Assembly: GCF_033971325.1 (NCBI RefSeq)
Contig: NZ_CP117180.1
Coordinates: 874,041 to 938,040, forward strand
Direction: 5' to 3'
DNA: 64,000 bases
Origin: Hydrogenobacter sp. T-2
GTDB taxonomy: Bacteria > Aquificota > Aquificia > Aquificales > Aquificaceae
Shown here: positions 51,750 to 62,944 of the stretch, piece after piece
Layout: each line of letters starts with the position of its first letter
Position numbering within the stretch: the first letter of the stretch is position 1
Position numbers and translations under genes: made by a program
Notes under the pieces: model-generated
What the model saw: only the letters and a program-made list of their open reading frames with translations
Databases searched by the model: none
Told to the model about the DNA's origin: nothing

Positions 51750-53652
51750 CTCTCGCCTAACAACCATAACCCTTGTGCGTCTTACTTCCCTTGTGGGTAT
51801 ACTGTCCTTGTGGAATGTGGCGGATGCGGTATATTTTCTTGGCTTTTTAGCCCTCTACTTTGTGGGTGTGCCTATGGACATAAAGGCTACCTATCCAGTA
51901 AGGAGGCTATTTCTAAACCTTTTTGGCGTTGCCTTGACCCTGTATTTTCTGTCCTTTCTCAGCCTTGAAGACCTTCTCAAGCCCTTTTCTCATATAGTTC
52001 TTTTACTTCTTTCTATAAAGAGCCTTGAGGAGAAAAAACCCAGAGACCTTTATCAGATACTGCTTTTGAGCCTGTTTGCGGTGTCCATATCTACCGCATA
52101 CAATCTTAGCCTTAGCTTTCTTTTCCTTTTTATCCTGCATAGTCTTTTGGCTGGTTCTTCTCTTGTGTTTCTTAATCTATACAGGACTACGGGAGATAAG
52201 AGGCTTGAGCTTTCAATTTATAAGCATTACATATTGGTGAGCCTTCTACTCTTTCTCTTAGTTGCGGTTTTTACCCTTCCCTTTTTCTTTCTTCTTCCAA
52301 GAACACAAACTCCTCTTTTTGACCTCATATCCAGAGGCAGTGGACTAAAAACTGGTCTTGCGGAGAGCGTAAGCCTTGGCAAAGTGGGAGAAATACAGGA
52401 GGACAATACGGTTGTTTTTAGGGTTTATGGACTTCCTCAAGATATAAAAGACCCATACTGGAGGGTGGTAGTTTTTGGAGACTACGTAAAAAACACGTGG
52501 GTTAAAGTAAAGGAGGAAACCTTCCAAATGCCTTCGGGAAGTGGAGACATGGTATACACTCTTGTTATTGAACCATCCTTTGATAACCTAATACCCGCAC
52601 TTGACTACCCTTATAGGGTCTTAGGTGTGGAAGGGCTTTCCGCCAATGCCTATATGGCTACAGGGAACACCCTTCGCCTAAGTAGAGAAATAAACAGAGC
52701 CATAAGGGTCAAAGTTAGCTCCTCAAAGAGCCTCTATCTTGAAGAGGACCCAAGAGATTACATGAGGATACCGCCAGATATAAGTCCAAACCTCAAAAGG
52801 CTCGCAGAGGAGCTATCCGCCAATGCAAAGACCGATATGGAAAAGCTAAGAAATGTTATCCAGCACTTTTCAAAGGGTTATAGCTACACTTTGAAGTTGG
52901 AAAAGTATGAAGGAGACCCCCTTGATTACTTTGTTTTTGTATCTAAGAAGGGAAACTGTGAATACTATGCCAGTGCTACCGCTCTACTTTTGAGGCTTAT
53001 GGGCGTGCCTGCCAGGGTAGTGGGAGGATACAAGGGTGCTCTCTGGAATCAGTATGGTGGATATCATATAGTAACCAACTCTATGGCTCATGTGTGGGTG
53101 GAGGCTTATGTGGAAGGAAGATGGCTAAGGGTAGACACCACACCACCCTACGTGTCTCCCAGCTTAGAAAGGATTTCCACACTTGCTCTAATAAGAGACT
53201 CCATAGTGAGCTTTTGGTATTCCAACATAGTGGGCTACACTTCAGAAAAGCAGATAAGGCTCTTTAGAAACATAGGAGAGGGTCTAAGGGCGGAGTTAAA
53301 GTTAGAAAACCTAAGAACAAGGGCTTTTCAGATATCTCAGCTTTTCCTCTTTGGCACTGCTCTTTATCTCGCCTTTTTTCTATTCCAGAGACTTAGAAAA
53401 ACTCCCGAGAACCTATACCGTATGACAAGGGAACTCCTTGAAAGGGAAGGCATCGTATCAAAAAATCTCCTACCAGAAGAGATAATATCCGCCTGCAAAG
53501 GCACAGACCTATACAACCACGTTAAGTTTATCCTCTCCATATATCAAAGATACAAATACTCCCCCTACAAGGTATACCCTGACGAAATAGAGGAAGGCTA
53601 CAAGGCACTAAGGAAGCTAAAGGATATTATCCGTAATTCTCGTCGCTCCTAA
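51727..53652 (+). CDS. Membrane transglutaminase-like protein (TgpA type)
   Basis: A 641-residue protein. Six or so N-terminal membrane helices (about 10-205) are followed by an extracytoplasmic part with a transglutaminase-like Cys-His-Asp core: [16 protein letters not shown] (Cys), [20 protein letters not shown] (His and Asp). One more membrane helix ([20 protein letters not shown]) precedes a C-terminal domain (DUF4129 position). Its 3' end overlaps convergent queF by 26 bases and its 5' end overlaps the HD gene by 23. Substrate unknown. Confidence 0.88.
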   Translation: MLEKYLSSSRLTTITLVRLTSLVGILSLWNVADAVYFLGFLALYFVGVPMDIKATYPVRRLFLNLFGVALTLYFLSFLSLEDLLKPFSHIVLLLLSIKSLEEKKPRDLYQILLLSLFAVSISTAYNLSLSFLFLFILHSLLAGSSLVFLNLYRTTGDKRLELSIYKHYILVSLLLFLLVAVFTLPFFFLLPRTQTPLFDLISRGSGLKTGLAESVSLGKVGEIQEDNTVVFRVYGLPQDIKDPYWRVVVFGDYVKNTWVKVKEETFQMPSGSGDMVYTLVIEPSFDNLIPALDYPYRVLGVEGLSANAYMATGNTLRLSREINRAIRVKVSSSKSLYLEEDPRDYMRIPPDISPNLKRLAEELSANAKTDMEKLRNVIQHFSKGYSYTLKLEKYEGDPLDYFVFVSKKGNCEYYASATALLLRLMGVPARVVGGYKGALWNQYGGYHIVTNSMAHVWVEAYVEGRWLRVDTTPPYVSPSLERISTLALIRDSIVSFWYSNIVGYTSEKQIRLFRNIGEGLRAELKLENLRTRAFQISQLFLFGTALYLAFFLFQRLRKTPENLYRMTRELLEREGIVSKNLLPEEIISACKGTDLYNHVKFILSIYQRYKYSPYKVYPDEIEEGYKALRKLKDIIRNSRRS

Positions 53653-54007
53653 CCTTTATGACTGTATGCACATTACCCCTTGGGTTAAAGTCTCCAATCA
53701 CCTCAAGGAAACGAGGCTTTAGGGTCTCATAGAGTGCGGTATATATTTCATTAGTTGCTTGCTCATGAGATATGTAGCGATTTCTAAACTTATTAAGCCA
53801 GAGCTTTAGGGACCTAAGCTCCACAATGTATTTATCTGGAATATACCTTATCTTTATGGTTGCATAATCTGGATACCCCGAGCGAGGACAAAGACAAGAA
53901 AACTCAGGAAAGGTTATCTCTATCATGTAGTTTCTCTCTGGTGTTGGATTTCCCCAAGGCTCAATCTGTGCCTCTTCTATGGCTATCTCTCCGTATTTCT
54001 TCTCCAT
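53627..54007 (-). CDS. queF: NADPH-dependent 7-cyano-7-deazaguanine reductase
   Basis: Reduces preQ0 to preQ1 in queuosine synthesis. This is the short, unimodular form (126 residues). The catalytic Cys lies in [14 protein letters not shown]; the NADPH/substrate motif is [20 protein letters not shown]. Other queuosine genes are not in the window. Confidence 0.93.
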   Translation of the reverse strand: MEKKYGEIAIEEAQIEPWGNPTPERNYMIEITFPEFSCLCPRSGYPDYATIKIRYIPDKYIVELRSLKLWLNKFRNRYISHEQATNEIYTALYETLKPRFLEVIGDFNPRGNVHTVIKVRSDENYG

Positions 54008-54013
54008 GGTAGT

Positions 54014-55279
54014 CTATTTTAGCCCATTTTCACAGTCAAGCAATACATAGAGACCGTCAAACTCTCTACCTTTGACTAAGGGTTTGCAGTTTTCAAAGTC
54101 TTTGCTGTATTTATCCTTTGTTATGACAAGTCCCTCCGCCTTATGAGACTCTTCAAGTTTCTTTATGCACCTGCCTGAATAGAAAACAAGGGCAGAGTCT
54201 TCCGCCCTATAGAAGTAAACATCTCCCTTATAGGCTTTTACTACAGGGTAGGCTTTTGGTGTGAACCTTTCCTTCTCATATAGATGCAAGCCAAGGGTAA
54301 GCAAGAGTATTGAGACAGTGGAAAGTCCCAGAACCACCTTTAGATACCGCTCACTTACCAAATAAGACAGCATTATGGCTATGGGTGGGTAGGAAAAGAG
54401 TATGTAGTGATGTAGTTTGTTTTTTGCAAGGCTAAAGAAAAGGATAACGAAGAAAGCCCAGAGCAAGAGAGGGAGCCATTCTCTTTTGAAATGCCTTATT
54501 AGCTTTGGATACAGAGGCATATACCAGAGGGTAGCCACCAAAAGGACAAGAAGGTAGTAATAAAAGGGTGCAGGATGTGTAGACCTTTGTCCTGTATATC
54601 GCATTATGTTTTCGTAGATAAAGAACCTGTAAAAGTATTCGTAGCCATGTTGAAAAAGCATAAGGGCATACCACGAAAAACCTACAAGAATAAAAAGCAA
54701 AAGACCAGTGGGTTTTATAAAGTCAAGCCTTCTCTTCCAAAGAAGATACGCACCCACAGAAAGCACCACACCCACAGGACCCTTTGTAAGAAAGGCAAAA
54801 GCTAAGGCAAGCCAGCCAAGGGTAAACCTCTCCTTCAAAAAAGCATAAAGACCAAGTAGGGCAAAGAAGGTGTTTAGCATCTCCGGAACAACAGCCCTCG
54901 ACTCAAGCCAAAGGTGAGGAAAGGTAATAAGGACAAATGCGGACTTTATGGCTATGTCCTTTGAGAAAAAGTCTCTGGCTATAAGGTAAGTAATCAGGGT
55001 TAAACCCACTGCGGAAAGTCCAGAGATAAGCCTTGCGGAGAACTCATTAAGTCCAAAAAGGTAGGAGCTAAGGGATATGAGCCAGTAGAGCATGGGTGGT
55101 TTTTCAAACCTCCACTCACAGTTATAAACTGGAGAGACAAAGTCTTTGCTCCTAAGCATATTCTGGACTGCGTCCATGTTCCTGCCTTCGTCAATGGAGG
55201 TAAAGGACAAAACCCAACTGCCAAAGAGGGAAAAGAAAAGAGAAAGGATTAAAACCCAACGCAGACTAAAAGGAAACAT
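54014..55279 (-). CDS. ArnT-like/PMT-family glycosyltransferase
   Basis: Integral membrane glycosyltransferase of 421 residues with about ten helices, using a lipid-linked sugar donor. The N-terminal catalytic Asp-Glu pair is in SIDEGRNMDAVQNM, followed by the typical WRFEKPPMLYWL. The C-terminal soluble part is short. It could modify lipid A or glycoproteins. The start lies 31 bases inside the PAP2 gene. Confidence 0.87.
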   Translation of the reverse strand: MFPFSLRWVLILSLFFSLFGSWVLSFTSIDEGRNMDAVQNMLRSKDFVSPVYNCEWRFEKPPMLYWLISLSSYLFGLNEFSARLISGLSAVGLTLITYLIARDFFSKDIAIKSAFVLITFPHLWLESRAVVPEMLNTFFALLGLYAFLKERFTLGWLALAFAFLTKGPVGVVLSVGAYLLWKRRLDFIKPTGLLLFILVGFSWYALMLFQHGYEYFYRFFIYENIMRYTGQRSTHPAPFYYYLLVLLVATLWYMPLYPKLIRHFKREWLPLLLWAFFVILFFSLAKNKLHHYILFSYPPIAIMLSYLVSERYLKVVLGLSTVSILLLTLGLHLYEKERFTPKAYPVVKAYKGDVYFYRAEDSALVFYSGRCIKKLEESHKAEGLVITKDKYSKDFENCKPLVKGREFDGLYVLLDCENGLK

Positions 55280-55752
55280 AGCACACCTATAGCCCAGCCA
55301 ACAACCACATCCAAGGGAAAATGAGCACCCATATAGACCCTACCATAGCCTATAAGCATAGGATAGGCTAACAACACAGGCTTAAGAAGGTGAGGAGAGC
55401 CCTTTAAAAGACACAAGGCTATAGTCATAGACATGGCTGAGTCTCCAGAAGGGAAGGACTTTAGCCTAAGCCCTTCAAGAAGGTAGACCTTTTCAAGAAC
55501 CGCAGAAGGTCTTTTTGCCCTAACTGTATACTTAAGAGCTTTTACCACAAGAGCCTGCAATAGCATGGCAAGAAGGTATTTCACAAAGCGGGGGTCATGC
55601 AGGACAAAAAGCACAATCCCCACAAAAGCCCCAAACCAACCCTTTCCAAGAAGGTAAAAGTGCCTGTAAAAAACGTCAAGAAGGGGATGCCTATTGTGGT
55701 TTATAAGGAAAAAGAGTTTGTGGTTAAGAGTAAAGTTTTCTACGTTTATCAT
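55249..55752 (-). CDS. PAP2-family membrane phosphatase
   Basis: A 167-residue membrane phosphatase with all three PAP2 motifs: KYTVRAKRP, PSGDSAMS and GRVYMGAHFPLDVVVG. Such enzymes recycle undecaprenyl diphosphate or dephosphorylate lipid A. Next to an ArnT-like transferase this fits envelope lipid modification. Coupled to the gene before it by an ATGA overlap. Confidence 0.9.
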   Translation of the reverse strand: MINVENFTLNHKLFFLINHNRHPLLDVFYRHFYLLGKGWFGAFVGIVLFVLHDPRFVKYLLAMLLQALVVKALKYTVRAKRPSAVLEKVYLLEGLRLKSFPSGDSAMSMTIALCLLKGSPHLLKPVLLAYPMLIGYGRVYMGAHFPLDVVVGWAIGVLCFLLVCVGF

Positions 55753-56174
55753 GCATACCTGTATACTATTTTACCCCTTTGGACCTCCTCTGGAACGAGA
55801 ACCGCCTTTTGTTCGCTCATAAAGGAAACAAAGCCTTCTATAAGTCCAGCAAAGAAGTAGACCACTGGTGAGTTTATAAGGTCTTCGCCCACTATGGCAT
55901 CGGTAAAGATATCCTCTTCTGCTATAACCTTTCCATCCTCCATCCTTATGGATTTGGAAAAGCCAAGGTCTTCAAGGATTATGCAGGCTCTTCTGAGAGC
56001 TTCTTCTTTGGGCAGTGTCTCGGGGAAATGCCCTATTAGACTTTCTAAGAGTTTAGGTCCTGCCTGCTTGCCCGCATCGCGCATAACCGCCTTAGCACCT
56101 TTTTCTCCTATGAGGTTTTTTACACCCTCTGCCATGTTAACTATAGCCAGCAGGAGAATATCCGCATCAATCAT
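55749..56174 (-). CDS. Conserved hypothetical protein, possibly V4R-like
   Basis: A 141-residue cytoplasmic protein beginning MIDADILLLAIVNMAEGVKN. It has GEKGAKAVMRDAGKQAGPKL, FTDAIVGEDLINSPVVYFFA and GLIEGFVSFM, a layout resembling V4R (4-vinyl reductase/BchJ-like) ligand-binding domains, but the resemblance is weak. Shine-Dalgarno AAGGAGG precedes it. First gene of an operon running through PAP2, the ArnT-like gene and queF. Confidence 0.6.
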   Translation of the reverse strand: MIDADILLLAIVNMAEGVKNLIGEKGAKAVMRDAGKQAGPKLLESLIGHFPETLPKEEALRRACIILEDLGFSKSIRMEDGKVIAEEDIFTDAIVGEDLINSPVVYFFAGLIEGFVSFMSEQKAVLVPEEVQRGKIVYRYA

Positions 56175-56256
56175 ACTGACCCTCCTTTCCCTAATTTTAG
56201 CATGTTCCTTGTGGTTTTAGGTTATCAGATGTGCTTATAGAATCTATAAGCCCTGC

Positions 56257-57621
56257 TTAACCCACGGACTCGTATATCCTGCCTCTGAACCTCGCTCCAA
56301 AAGAGCGTGCAAGCTCTTCGGTTTTTTTCATATCCACGCCCTCGTAGTCCACGGCGGTGGCAACCACCTCAAAGCCTTCCTTGACAGCTTCTTTTATAAA
56401 CTCCACAACCTTTTCAAAGGCATCTCCTTGTGCGGGTCTGCAGACTTTGTTATAGGTTTCCTTGTCCTGTGCGTTAAGGCTCACCGACCACACATCCACA
56501 AGACCCTTTAATTCTCTTAACTTTTCCTTTGGAAGGAAGGTAAACATGAGCCCGTTGGTATCCACACGCACCTTACCACCCTTCTCCTTTACCCACTTGG
56601 CTATTTCCTTGAGAGCGGAAAACCTCAGAGTAGGCTCGCCGTATCCACAGAAGACTATCTCTTCGTATTTTGTAGGGTCTCCTATTTCCCTTATCACCTC
56701 TTCCACAGAGGGGTCTCTGGATACCCAAACCCAATAGCCCTTTACCATAAAGTTTCTCTCCCTTTCTCTTTGACAAAACTCACAATGGAGATTGCACTTG
56801 TTGGTAAGGTTTATGTATAGCTTGTTGTTTATTACATAGGTTATGGTCTCCTTATGACCGTTGGTGGAAAGGTTAAAGAGAAGTTTGGCGTTTTCTGAGG
56901 TCATCCTCTCTATGTCTTCAAAGGAGCTGTTGGGGATAAGTTGTGCCATAACCTCTGCGGTGTAGCGTATGTAGGGTGGCTTGTTGGGTTTGCCTCGCAC
57001 AGGCTGAGGTGCCAAGAAGGGTGCATCCGTTTCAATAAGCAGTCTGTAGGTAGGTGTCCTCTTTACCACTTCTCTGAGGTTTTGAGCGTTGGGGTAGGTA
57101 ATTATGCCAGAGTAGGATATATAAAAGCCTAAGTCAAGACAGGCTTTCATAAACTCGTAAGAACCCGTAAAACAGTGCATTACGCCACCCACTTCGTATG
57201 CCTTCTCCTCTTTCAAAATCCTTATGGTTTCCTCTTCCGCCTCCCTTGAGTGCACCACAATGGGAAGTCCAAGCTCCTTAGCTATGGCTATCTGTTTTCT
57301 AAAGCCCTCTTCTTGTTTTTTTCTATCAGAGTAGTCCTTATAAAAATCCAGACCCATCTCTCCGAGAGCTTTCACCTTTGGATATCTTTGTGCGGTCTCC
57401 TTTAGCCACAGTAGGTCTTCCTCCTTTACCTTGTCCGCCTCATGGGGATGAAATCCTACCGCACAAAAGACATGAGGGTTTTCCTCAGAGAGCCTTATGG
57501 CGTTTTTTATGGTTTTCTTATCGTATCCTACCGTTATAAGATACTCCAATCCCTTGTCCTGGAGGGTTTCCTCCAAGTCTTCCTTCTTCAAAAGGTCAAG
57601 GTGGCAGTGCGTGTCTATCAT
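56257..57621 (-). CDS. TatD-family metal hydrolase fused to a radical SAM domain
   Basis: A 454-residue fusion. Residues 1-255 are a TatD deoxyribonuclease-like domain: MIDTHCHLDLL, AVGFHPHEAD, GEMGLDFY, VVHSREAEEE and IETDAPFLAP. Residues about 262-454 are a radical SAM domain: YINLTNKCNLHCEFCQRER (CxxxCxxC iron-sulfur motif), VFCGYGEPTLRF and VDTNGLM. I recall a family of TatD-linked radical SAM proteins usually encoded next to tatD; here both are one chain. The reaction of the radical SAM part is unknown. Confidence 0.93.
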   Translation of the reverse strand: MIDTHCHLDLLKKEDLEETLQDKGLEYLITVGYDKKTIKNAIRLSEENPHVFCAVGFHPHEADKVKEEDLLWLKETAQRYPKVKALGEMGLDFYKDYSDRKKQEEGFRKQIAIAKELGLPIVVHSREAEEETIRILKEEKAYEVGGVMHCFTGSYEFMKACLDLGFYISYSGIITYPNAQNLREVVKRTPTYRLLIETDAPFLAPQPVRGKPNKPPYIRYTAEVMAQLIPNSSFEDIERMTSENAKLLFNLSTNGHKETITYVINNKLYINLTNKCNLHCEFCQRERERNFMVKGYWVWVSRDPSVEEVIREIGDPTKYEEIVFCGYGEPTLRFSALKEIAKWVKEKGGKVRVDTNGLMFTFLPKEKLRELKGLVDVWSVSLNAQDKETYNKVCRPAQGDAFEKVVEFIKEAVKEGFEVVATAVDYEGVDMKKTEELARSFGARFRGRIYESVG

Positions 57622-57667
57622 GGTGATAAAAAGATATCTTCCAAAGGCTTTCTTTCAATGCGACTTA

Positions 57668-59650
57668 TCATAGGCTAAAGTGTTCCCTTATCCTTTTCAC
57701 TATCTTTTCTGGACTAAAGCCAAAGTGTTCCATAAGCACATCGCCCGGTGCGGACTTGCCAAAGGTGTCAAGCCCTATAACGAGACCTTCAGGTCCCACA
57801 TACTTGTGCCAGCATAGGCTTCTTCCAGCTTCTACCGCCACCCTTTTTCTTACCTCTGGGGGTAATATTGACCTTTTGTATTCTTCCTCTTGACTTTCAA
57901 AGACCTCAAAGCTCGCCATGTTAACCACTCTTACCTTTAGACCTTCCTGAGAGAGTATTTCACCAGTCCTTAGCGTTGGGTGGACTTCTGAACCACTCGC
58001 TATTAAGATTAGCTCTGGCATACCCTCACAGTCAAGGAGTGTGTAAGCACCTTTTGTGATGTTTTGTGCTGGTGGATACTTAGACCTGTCTATTAGGGGT
58101 AGCTTTTGTCTTGTGAGTATGAGTGCGGTTGGTCCCTCTTTTCTTTGGATTGCCATGTCCCATGCTACTGCAGTCTCATTGGCATCCGCAGGTCTTATAA
58201 CCCAAAGATTAGGAATGAGCCTCAGAGAAGAGAGCTGTTCCACGGGTTGATGGGTTGGACCATCCTCTCCAAGCCCTATGGAATCATGGGTAAAGACATA
58301 AATTACCTGCAAACCGGACATACTGGCGAGCCTAATGGAGGGTCTCATGTAGTCAGAAAAGACAAGAAAAGTCCCACCATAAGGCAGGATGCCACCATGG
58401 TATGCCATACCGTTAAGTATGGCACCCATTCCATGCTCTCTTACGCCAAAGTGCAGGTTTCTTCCAGTAGGGTTCTCCGCAGAAAAGGCTCCCATGCCAT
58501 GCAAGTAGGTGTTGTTAGACTCAGATAGGTCCGCAGAGCCACCAAAGAGGGTGGGTATATGCACCGCTATGGCATTTAAAACCTTACCGCTTGCTTGACG
58601 GGTTGCCATAGCCTCTGTGAAAACTGGGATATGCTTTCTGTATTCCTCTCCCCAGTCCCTTTTGAAAACCCTAAGGAGTTCTTGTGCCAGCTCTGGATAG
58701 CTCTTAGCGTATGCATTAAAGAGCCTGTTCCACTCTTCCTCAAGCTCTTTGCCCCTTTTTATTTTCTCCTCTCTATAGCTTAAGGCTTCCTCTGGCACAT
58801 AAAAGTCCTCTTCCACCCACTTGAGGTTTCTCTTCGTCTCAAGTGCCTTTTCCCTTCCCAAGGGTGCACCGTGCACGCTGGCATCGTCCTGCTTTGGAGA
58901 GCCATAACCAAGATGCGTTCTGACTGAGATAAAGGAAGGTTTCTCCTTTTGAGAAAGGGCATTCCTTATAGCCCTCTCAAGCTCCTCAAGGTTGTAGCCA
59001 TCCTCTATGTGCTGGACATACCAGCCAAAACCCTCAAACCTCTTGCACACATCCTCAGACCAAGCAAGGGATGTGGGTCCATCTATGGAAACCTTATTGT
59101 TGTCCCAGATTACTATGAGCTTGTGGAGTTTCCAGTGTCCTGCAAGCTCTCCCACTTCGCAGGATATACCCTCCATAAGGTCTCCGTCGCTTACCAGTGC
59201 AAAGGTATAGTGGTCTATTATAGGAAAGCCCTCTCTGTTAAAGTAGGAGGCAAGATACTTTTCTGCAAGTGCCATACCTACCGCATTGCCTATACCTTGA
59301 CCAAGTGGTCCAGTGGTAGCCTCCACGCCGGGAGTGAGAAAGTTCTCGGGATGTCCTGGAGTTCTACTGCCCAACTGTCTAAAAGCCTTTAGGTCTTCCA
59401 GCGTAAGGTCATATCCCATCACAAACAAGAGAGAATAAAGCATGGCACTGGCATGACCTGCAGATAGAACAAACCTGTCTCTGTTTATCCAGTTTGGGTT
59501 TTTGGGATTAAAGCGTAGAAAACGGTCAAAGATAAGATAAGCTATGTGGCTTGCACCAAGGGGCATGCCAGGATGTCCCGACTTTGCCCTTTCTACTTGG
59601 TCTACACTTAGAAACCTTATAGTGTTTATAAGAATCTCATCCCTACTCAT
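57668..59650 (-). CDS. tktA: Transketolase
   Basis: Thiamine diphosphate enzyme of the pentose phosphate pathway, 660 residues from the ATG at 59650, which overlaps the metE stop (ATGA). It begins [20 protein letters not shown] and has [34 protein letters not shown], the ThDP motif [18 protein letters not shown] and [17 protein letters not shown]. An upstream in-frame start at 59761 would extend into metE and is unlikely. Confidence 0.96.
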   Translation of the reverse strand: MSRDEILINTIRFLSVDQVERAKSGHPGMPLGASHIAYLIFDRFLRFNPKNPNWINRDRFVLSAGHASAMLYSLLFVMGYDLTLEDLKAFRQLGSRTPGHPENFLTPGVEATTGPLGQGIGNAVGMALAEKYLASYFNREGFPIIDHYTFALVSDGDLMEGISCEVGELAGHWKLHKLIVIWDNNKVSIDGPTSLAWSEDVCKRFEGFGWYVQHIEDGYNLEELERAIRNALSQKEKPSFISVRTHLGYGSPKQDDASVHGAPLGREKALETKRNLKWVEEDFYVPEEALSYREEKIKRGKELEEEWNRLFNAYAKSYPELAQELLRVFKRDWGEEYRKHIPVFTEAMATRQASGKVLNAIAVHIPTLFGGSADLSESNNTYLHGMGAFSAENPTGRNLHFGVREHGMGAILNGMAYHGGILPYGGTFLVFSDYMRPSIRLASMSGLQVIYVFTHDSIGLGEDGPTHQPVEQLSSLRLIPNLWVIRPADANETAVAWDMAIQRKEGPTALILTRQKLPLIDRSKYPPAQNITKGAYTLLDCEGMPELILIASGSEVHPTLRTGEILSQEGLKVRVVNMASFEVFESQEEEYKRSILPPEVRKRVAVEAGRSLCWHKYVGPEGLVIGLDTFGKSAPGDVLMEHFGFSPEKIVKRIREHFSL

Positions 59651-61923
59651 GCCTGAACCAGCTCTTTTCTGAGCTCCTGTGCGGTCTCTACCATGTTCTT
59701 CAAAGAGGGAACTACCTCTTCCCATCTTCTGGTCTTTAGACCACAGTCGGGGTTTACCCACAGTATCTCCACTGGCAGAACCTTCATAGACCTTTCCAAG
59801 ACAGTTCTCATCTGCTCCTTTGTAGGAATGGCAGGAGAGTGTATGTCATAAACGCCTATGCCTATGTGCCTGTCCCAACCTTTGAAGTTTTCAAAGGCGG
59901 AGATTATCTCGCCCTTACTCCGTGAAGCCTCTATGGAGATTACATCAAAGTCCATCTGATAGATATAATCCAAAACCTCGTTAAATTCGCTGTAGCACAT
60001 GTGGGTGTGTATCTGAGTTTGTGGTTGAGCCTTGGAACACAGCCTAAAGGCTTTTACCGCCCAGTCAAAGTATTCCTGCCAGTCCTTTCTCTTGAGAGGT
60101 GCACCTTCCCTAAAGGCAGGCTCGTCTATCTGAATTATCTTTATGCCAGCCCTTTCAAGGTCTTTTACCTCCTCAAGCAGTGCCAGAGCTATCTGATAGG
60201 CTATTTCTCTCTTGCTTATGTCTTCTCTGTAGAAGCTCCAGTTTAGTATGGTTACAGGACCTGTGAGCATGCCCTTTACAGGCTTTTCCGTGAGAGACTG
60301 TGCGTAGCTAATCTCCTCTACCGTCATAGGCTCCGGTCTGTAAACATCGCCATATATTATGGGTGGTCTATAAACCCTTGAGCCGTAAGAGAGCACCCAT
60401 CCGTGCTTTGTGACCGCAATACCCTCTAACTTCTGAGCGAAGAACTCCACCATATCCGTCCTTTCAAACTCACCATGCACCAAAACATCAAGCCCTATCT
60501 CCTCTTGAACCCTTATTGCGTGTTCTATCTGTTTCCTTATAAAGTCCTTGTATTCCTCTTCTGTTATTTTCCCAGAGGTGTATGCGGTCCTTGTTTTCCT
60601 TACTTCCTCTGTCTGTGGGAAAGAGCCAATGGTAGTGGTGGGAAGAAGAGGAAGTTTCAAAAGGTCTTGCTGTAGCCTTATCCTTTCCGCATAGGGCACA
60701 TCCCTTTCAAAGTCCGAGGCGGTAAGGGATGCGACCCTTCTTCTTACTTCCTCTCTTACACCAAAAGCCTGCGTAGAGAGTTTTTCTGAGTGTTCCACTT
60801 CTCTTATCGCATCTTGGTCTCCTTGCAGAGCCTTCTTTATGGTGTGGAGCTCTCTTAGCTTTTCCTTTGCAAAGGAGAGCCTTTCCTTTAGACCCTCCTG
60901 CAGGCTATCCTCTGGCTCTACGCTCACAGGCAGATGGAAAAGGGGACAAGAGTTGGAAATAATTAGTTCTTTGCTAAGTTTGGCAAGCTCTTCCACAAGG
61001 TTTAGCTTTTCTCTGAGGTTTGCCCTCCACACATTCCTGCCGTTTATTATGCCCGCTATAAGAGCCTTGTCCTCTGGAAAGCCTTCCTTTCTTAGGTTTT
61101 CAAGGTTTTCTCTGTTAGAGACCAGGTCAAAACCAAGAGCCTTGACAGGAAGCTCCACAAACCTCTTGTAGTTAGAAACGCTGTCATAGTAGGTTATCAC
61201 ATAAACGCTTGCATGCTTGCTCAAGCAGGCATAGGTCTCATGCACCAAGTCCCACTCCCAATCTTGTATATCAAGACACAGAGCAGGGTCTTCCATTATC
61301 ACCACCTGTGCACCCGCAGAACTTAGTGCCTTGAGCAACTCTTCGTAAGCTGGAAACACCGCATTGAGATATTCTTCAAAGTCCTTTTGACCTTCCAACT
61401 TTGAAAGCTCATAAAGAGGCAAATCTGACACAGAAGACCTTTTCAAGACCTTTGAGAGCTTAAGGAAAGTGTAGGGTGCTATTACCTTTGGAAGAGCCTC
61501 GTGTCCTTTGCCTTTTAGATAGGAGTATTCTTCAAGGGGTATGTTTTTGAAAAGCCTAAAGTCTTTGCCCTCAAGTTCTGGGACAAGGTAGTGATAGTTG
61601 GTATTGAAGTATTTTGTCATTTCAAGAGCCTGAGCACCCCGTGCCATCTGGAAGTAGGTCTCAAGACCCTTGTATTCTCCAAACCTTCTGGGAATTGCAC
61701 CAAGGGTTATGGACATATCCAACATAAAGTCGTAATAGGAGATGTCTCCAGAGGGGAAGAGGTCTACACACTGCTTGTAGAGCCCAGCGATCCAATCTTT
61801 CAAAGAGTTCATGCCATCTATGAAATCCTGCTCTGATATTTTGCCCTTCCAAAAGTTTTCAAGAAGGCTTTTAAACTCCCTTTTCTCTCCCAGCTTAGGG
61901 AAGCCATAAGCAAGGGTTTTCAT
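59647..61923 (-). CDS. metE: Cobalamin-independent methionine synthase
   Basis: Transfers a methyl group from methyl-tetrahydrofolate to homocysteine without B12. 758 residues from the ATG at 61923 (AGGAGGTG 7 bases upstream; the GTG at 61932 overlaps that site). The N-terminus is [18 protein letters not shown], with [45 protein letters not shown] (Zn ligands His and Cys) and [12 protein letters not shown] (Zn Cys). Confidence 0.96.
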   Translation of the reverse strand: MKTLAYGFPKLGEKREFKSLLENFWKGKISEQDFIDGMNSLKDWIAGLYKQCVDLFPSGDISYYDFMLDMSITLGAIPRRFGEYKGLETYFQMARGAQALEMTKYFNTNYHYLVPELEGKDFRLFKNIPLEEYSYLKGKGHEALPKVIAPYTFLKLSKVLKRSSVSDLPLYELSKLEGQKDFEEYLNAVFPAYEELLKALSSAGAQVVIMEDPALCLDIQDWEWDLVHETYACLSKHASVYVITYYDSVSNYKRFVELPVKALGFDLVSNRENLENLRKEGFPEDKALIAGIINGRNVWRANLREKLNLVEELAKLSKELIISNSCPLFHLPVSVEPEDSLQEGLKERLSFAKEKLRELHTIKKALQGDQDAIREVEHSEKLSTQAFGVREEVRRRVASLTASDFERDVPYAERIRLQQDLLKLPLLPTTTIGSFPQTEEVRKTRTAYTSGKITEEEYKDFIRKQIEHAIRVQEEIGLDVLVHGEFERTDMVEFFAQKLEGIAVTKHGWVLSYGSRVYRPPIIYGDVYRPEPMTVEEISYAQSLTEKPVKGMLTGPVTILNWSFYREDISKREIAYQIALALLEEVKDLERAGIKIIQIDEPAFREGAPLKRKDWQEYFDWAVKAFRLCSKAQPQTQIHTHMCYSEFNEVLDYIYQMDFDVISIEASRSKGEIISAFENFKGWDRHIGIGVYDIHSPAIPTKEQMRTVLERSMKVLPVEILWVNPDCGLKTRRWEEVVPSLKNMVETAQELRKELVQA

Positions 61924-61935
61924 GGTAAACACCTC

Positions 61936-62943
61936 CTACTTTAATAGGGACGAAATACTATTATATGCCAACTCCTCTATCTGTCTTATTTTGGGATAAG
62001 GCTCCGGCTTGGAAAATATAAAGCCTTGAATGAAGTCCACACCAAGCTCAAGGAAAAAGTCCAGCTCTTCCCTTTTTTCAACACCCTCTGCCAAAACCTT
62101 TATATCAGCCTCTTTACAAGCCTGAACAAGGGCTTTTACTATGGACTGCTTTAGTCTATCCTTATGCACATCTCTGACCAAGTTCATGTCTAACTTTGCA
62201 ATATCAGGATTTATCTCCACAAGCTGATAAAGCCCAGCATACCCTGCACCCACATCATCGAGGGCAACACCAATACCTGCGGACTTCAAAAAAGACCTAA
62301 TCATCTTAAGAGCCTTTATGTCCAGACCCTCATATTCGTCTATCTCTACCACAATAAGATTAGGGTCTATTTCCTTTATATGAAGCGTAGCCTCAAGCTC
62401 GCCCACATTTTCAAGGGGGTCCTTTAGAAATTTAGGATGGAAGTTCAGAAATAGTTTATAGTTTCCAAAAAAGCGAGCCTTAAACTCCAAGAGTGCCCTT
62501 TCTCTGCAGTAGTGGTCAGATATAAAGGCTACCCTATCGCTCATCTGGAAAAGTTTCCATACAGGTATCTTTGTTCTACAAAGTGCCTCAAAGCCAAAGA
62601 CCTTTTTAGTTTTTGTAGATACAATGGCATGAAAGAAGGTTTGAGCTTCACCAAGTATTTTAGACAGGTCTGTAAAAACTTTAGTTTCCACAAAATCCTT
62701 AAAGCTAATGCTTCTGAAACCCAGATTAAGTAGAAGCTTTGGATCCCTTAGTTCTTCTGGTTTTGCGGAAGTTAGCTTGATTTCCTTCAATAAATGTTCT
62801 TCCGCATCGTATAGGACATCCATTATATCTTCCTCAGAACCATCTATAAGGAAAACTTCACCTATCTTTCTGTAGTTCAGGCTCTTGTTAGCAAGAAGTT
62901 TAACAAAGTCCTCAGAGTAGCTACCCGCGTATATAAGAAGCAT
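61936..62943 (-). CDS. EAL-domain c-di-GMP phosphodiesterase-like protein
   Basis: 335 residues. The N-terminal ~85 residues are of unknown type. From about 105 an EAL domain shows FGFEALCR (EAL motif), LFLNFHPKFL, VVEIDEYEG, ALDDVGAGYAGL (DDFGxG motif with Val for Phe), AKLDMNLVRD, VLAEGVEKREELDF and FIQGFIFSKP. The catalytic acids look complete, so it may hydrolyse c-di-GMP. It ends 12 bases before metE and follows the GGDEF gene by 1 base, making a synthesis/degradation pair. Confidence 0.9.
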   Translation of the reverse strand: MLLIYAGSYSEDFVKLLANKSLNYRKIGEVFLIDGSEEDIMDVLYDAEEHLLKEIKLTSAKPEELRDPKLLLNLGFRSISFKDFVETKVFTDLSKILGEAQTFFHAIVSTKTKKVFGFEALCRTKIPVWKLFQMSDRVAFISDHYCRERALLEFKARFFGNYKLFLNFHPKFLKDPLENVGELEATLHIKEIDPNLIVVEIDEYEGLDIKALKMIRSFLKSAGIGVALDDVGAGYAGLYQLVEINPDIAKLDMNLVRDVHKDRLKQSIVKALVQACKEADIKVLAEGVEKREELDFFLELGVDFIQGFIFSKPEPYPKIRQIEELAYNSISSLLK

Positions 62944-62944
62944 T

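Noticed and set aside
59651-59761. N-terminal extension of transketolase
   Set aside because: It lies inside the metE 3' end and does not resemble transketolase; the coupled ATG at 59650 gives the normal N-terminus.
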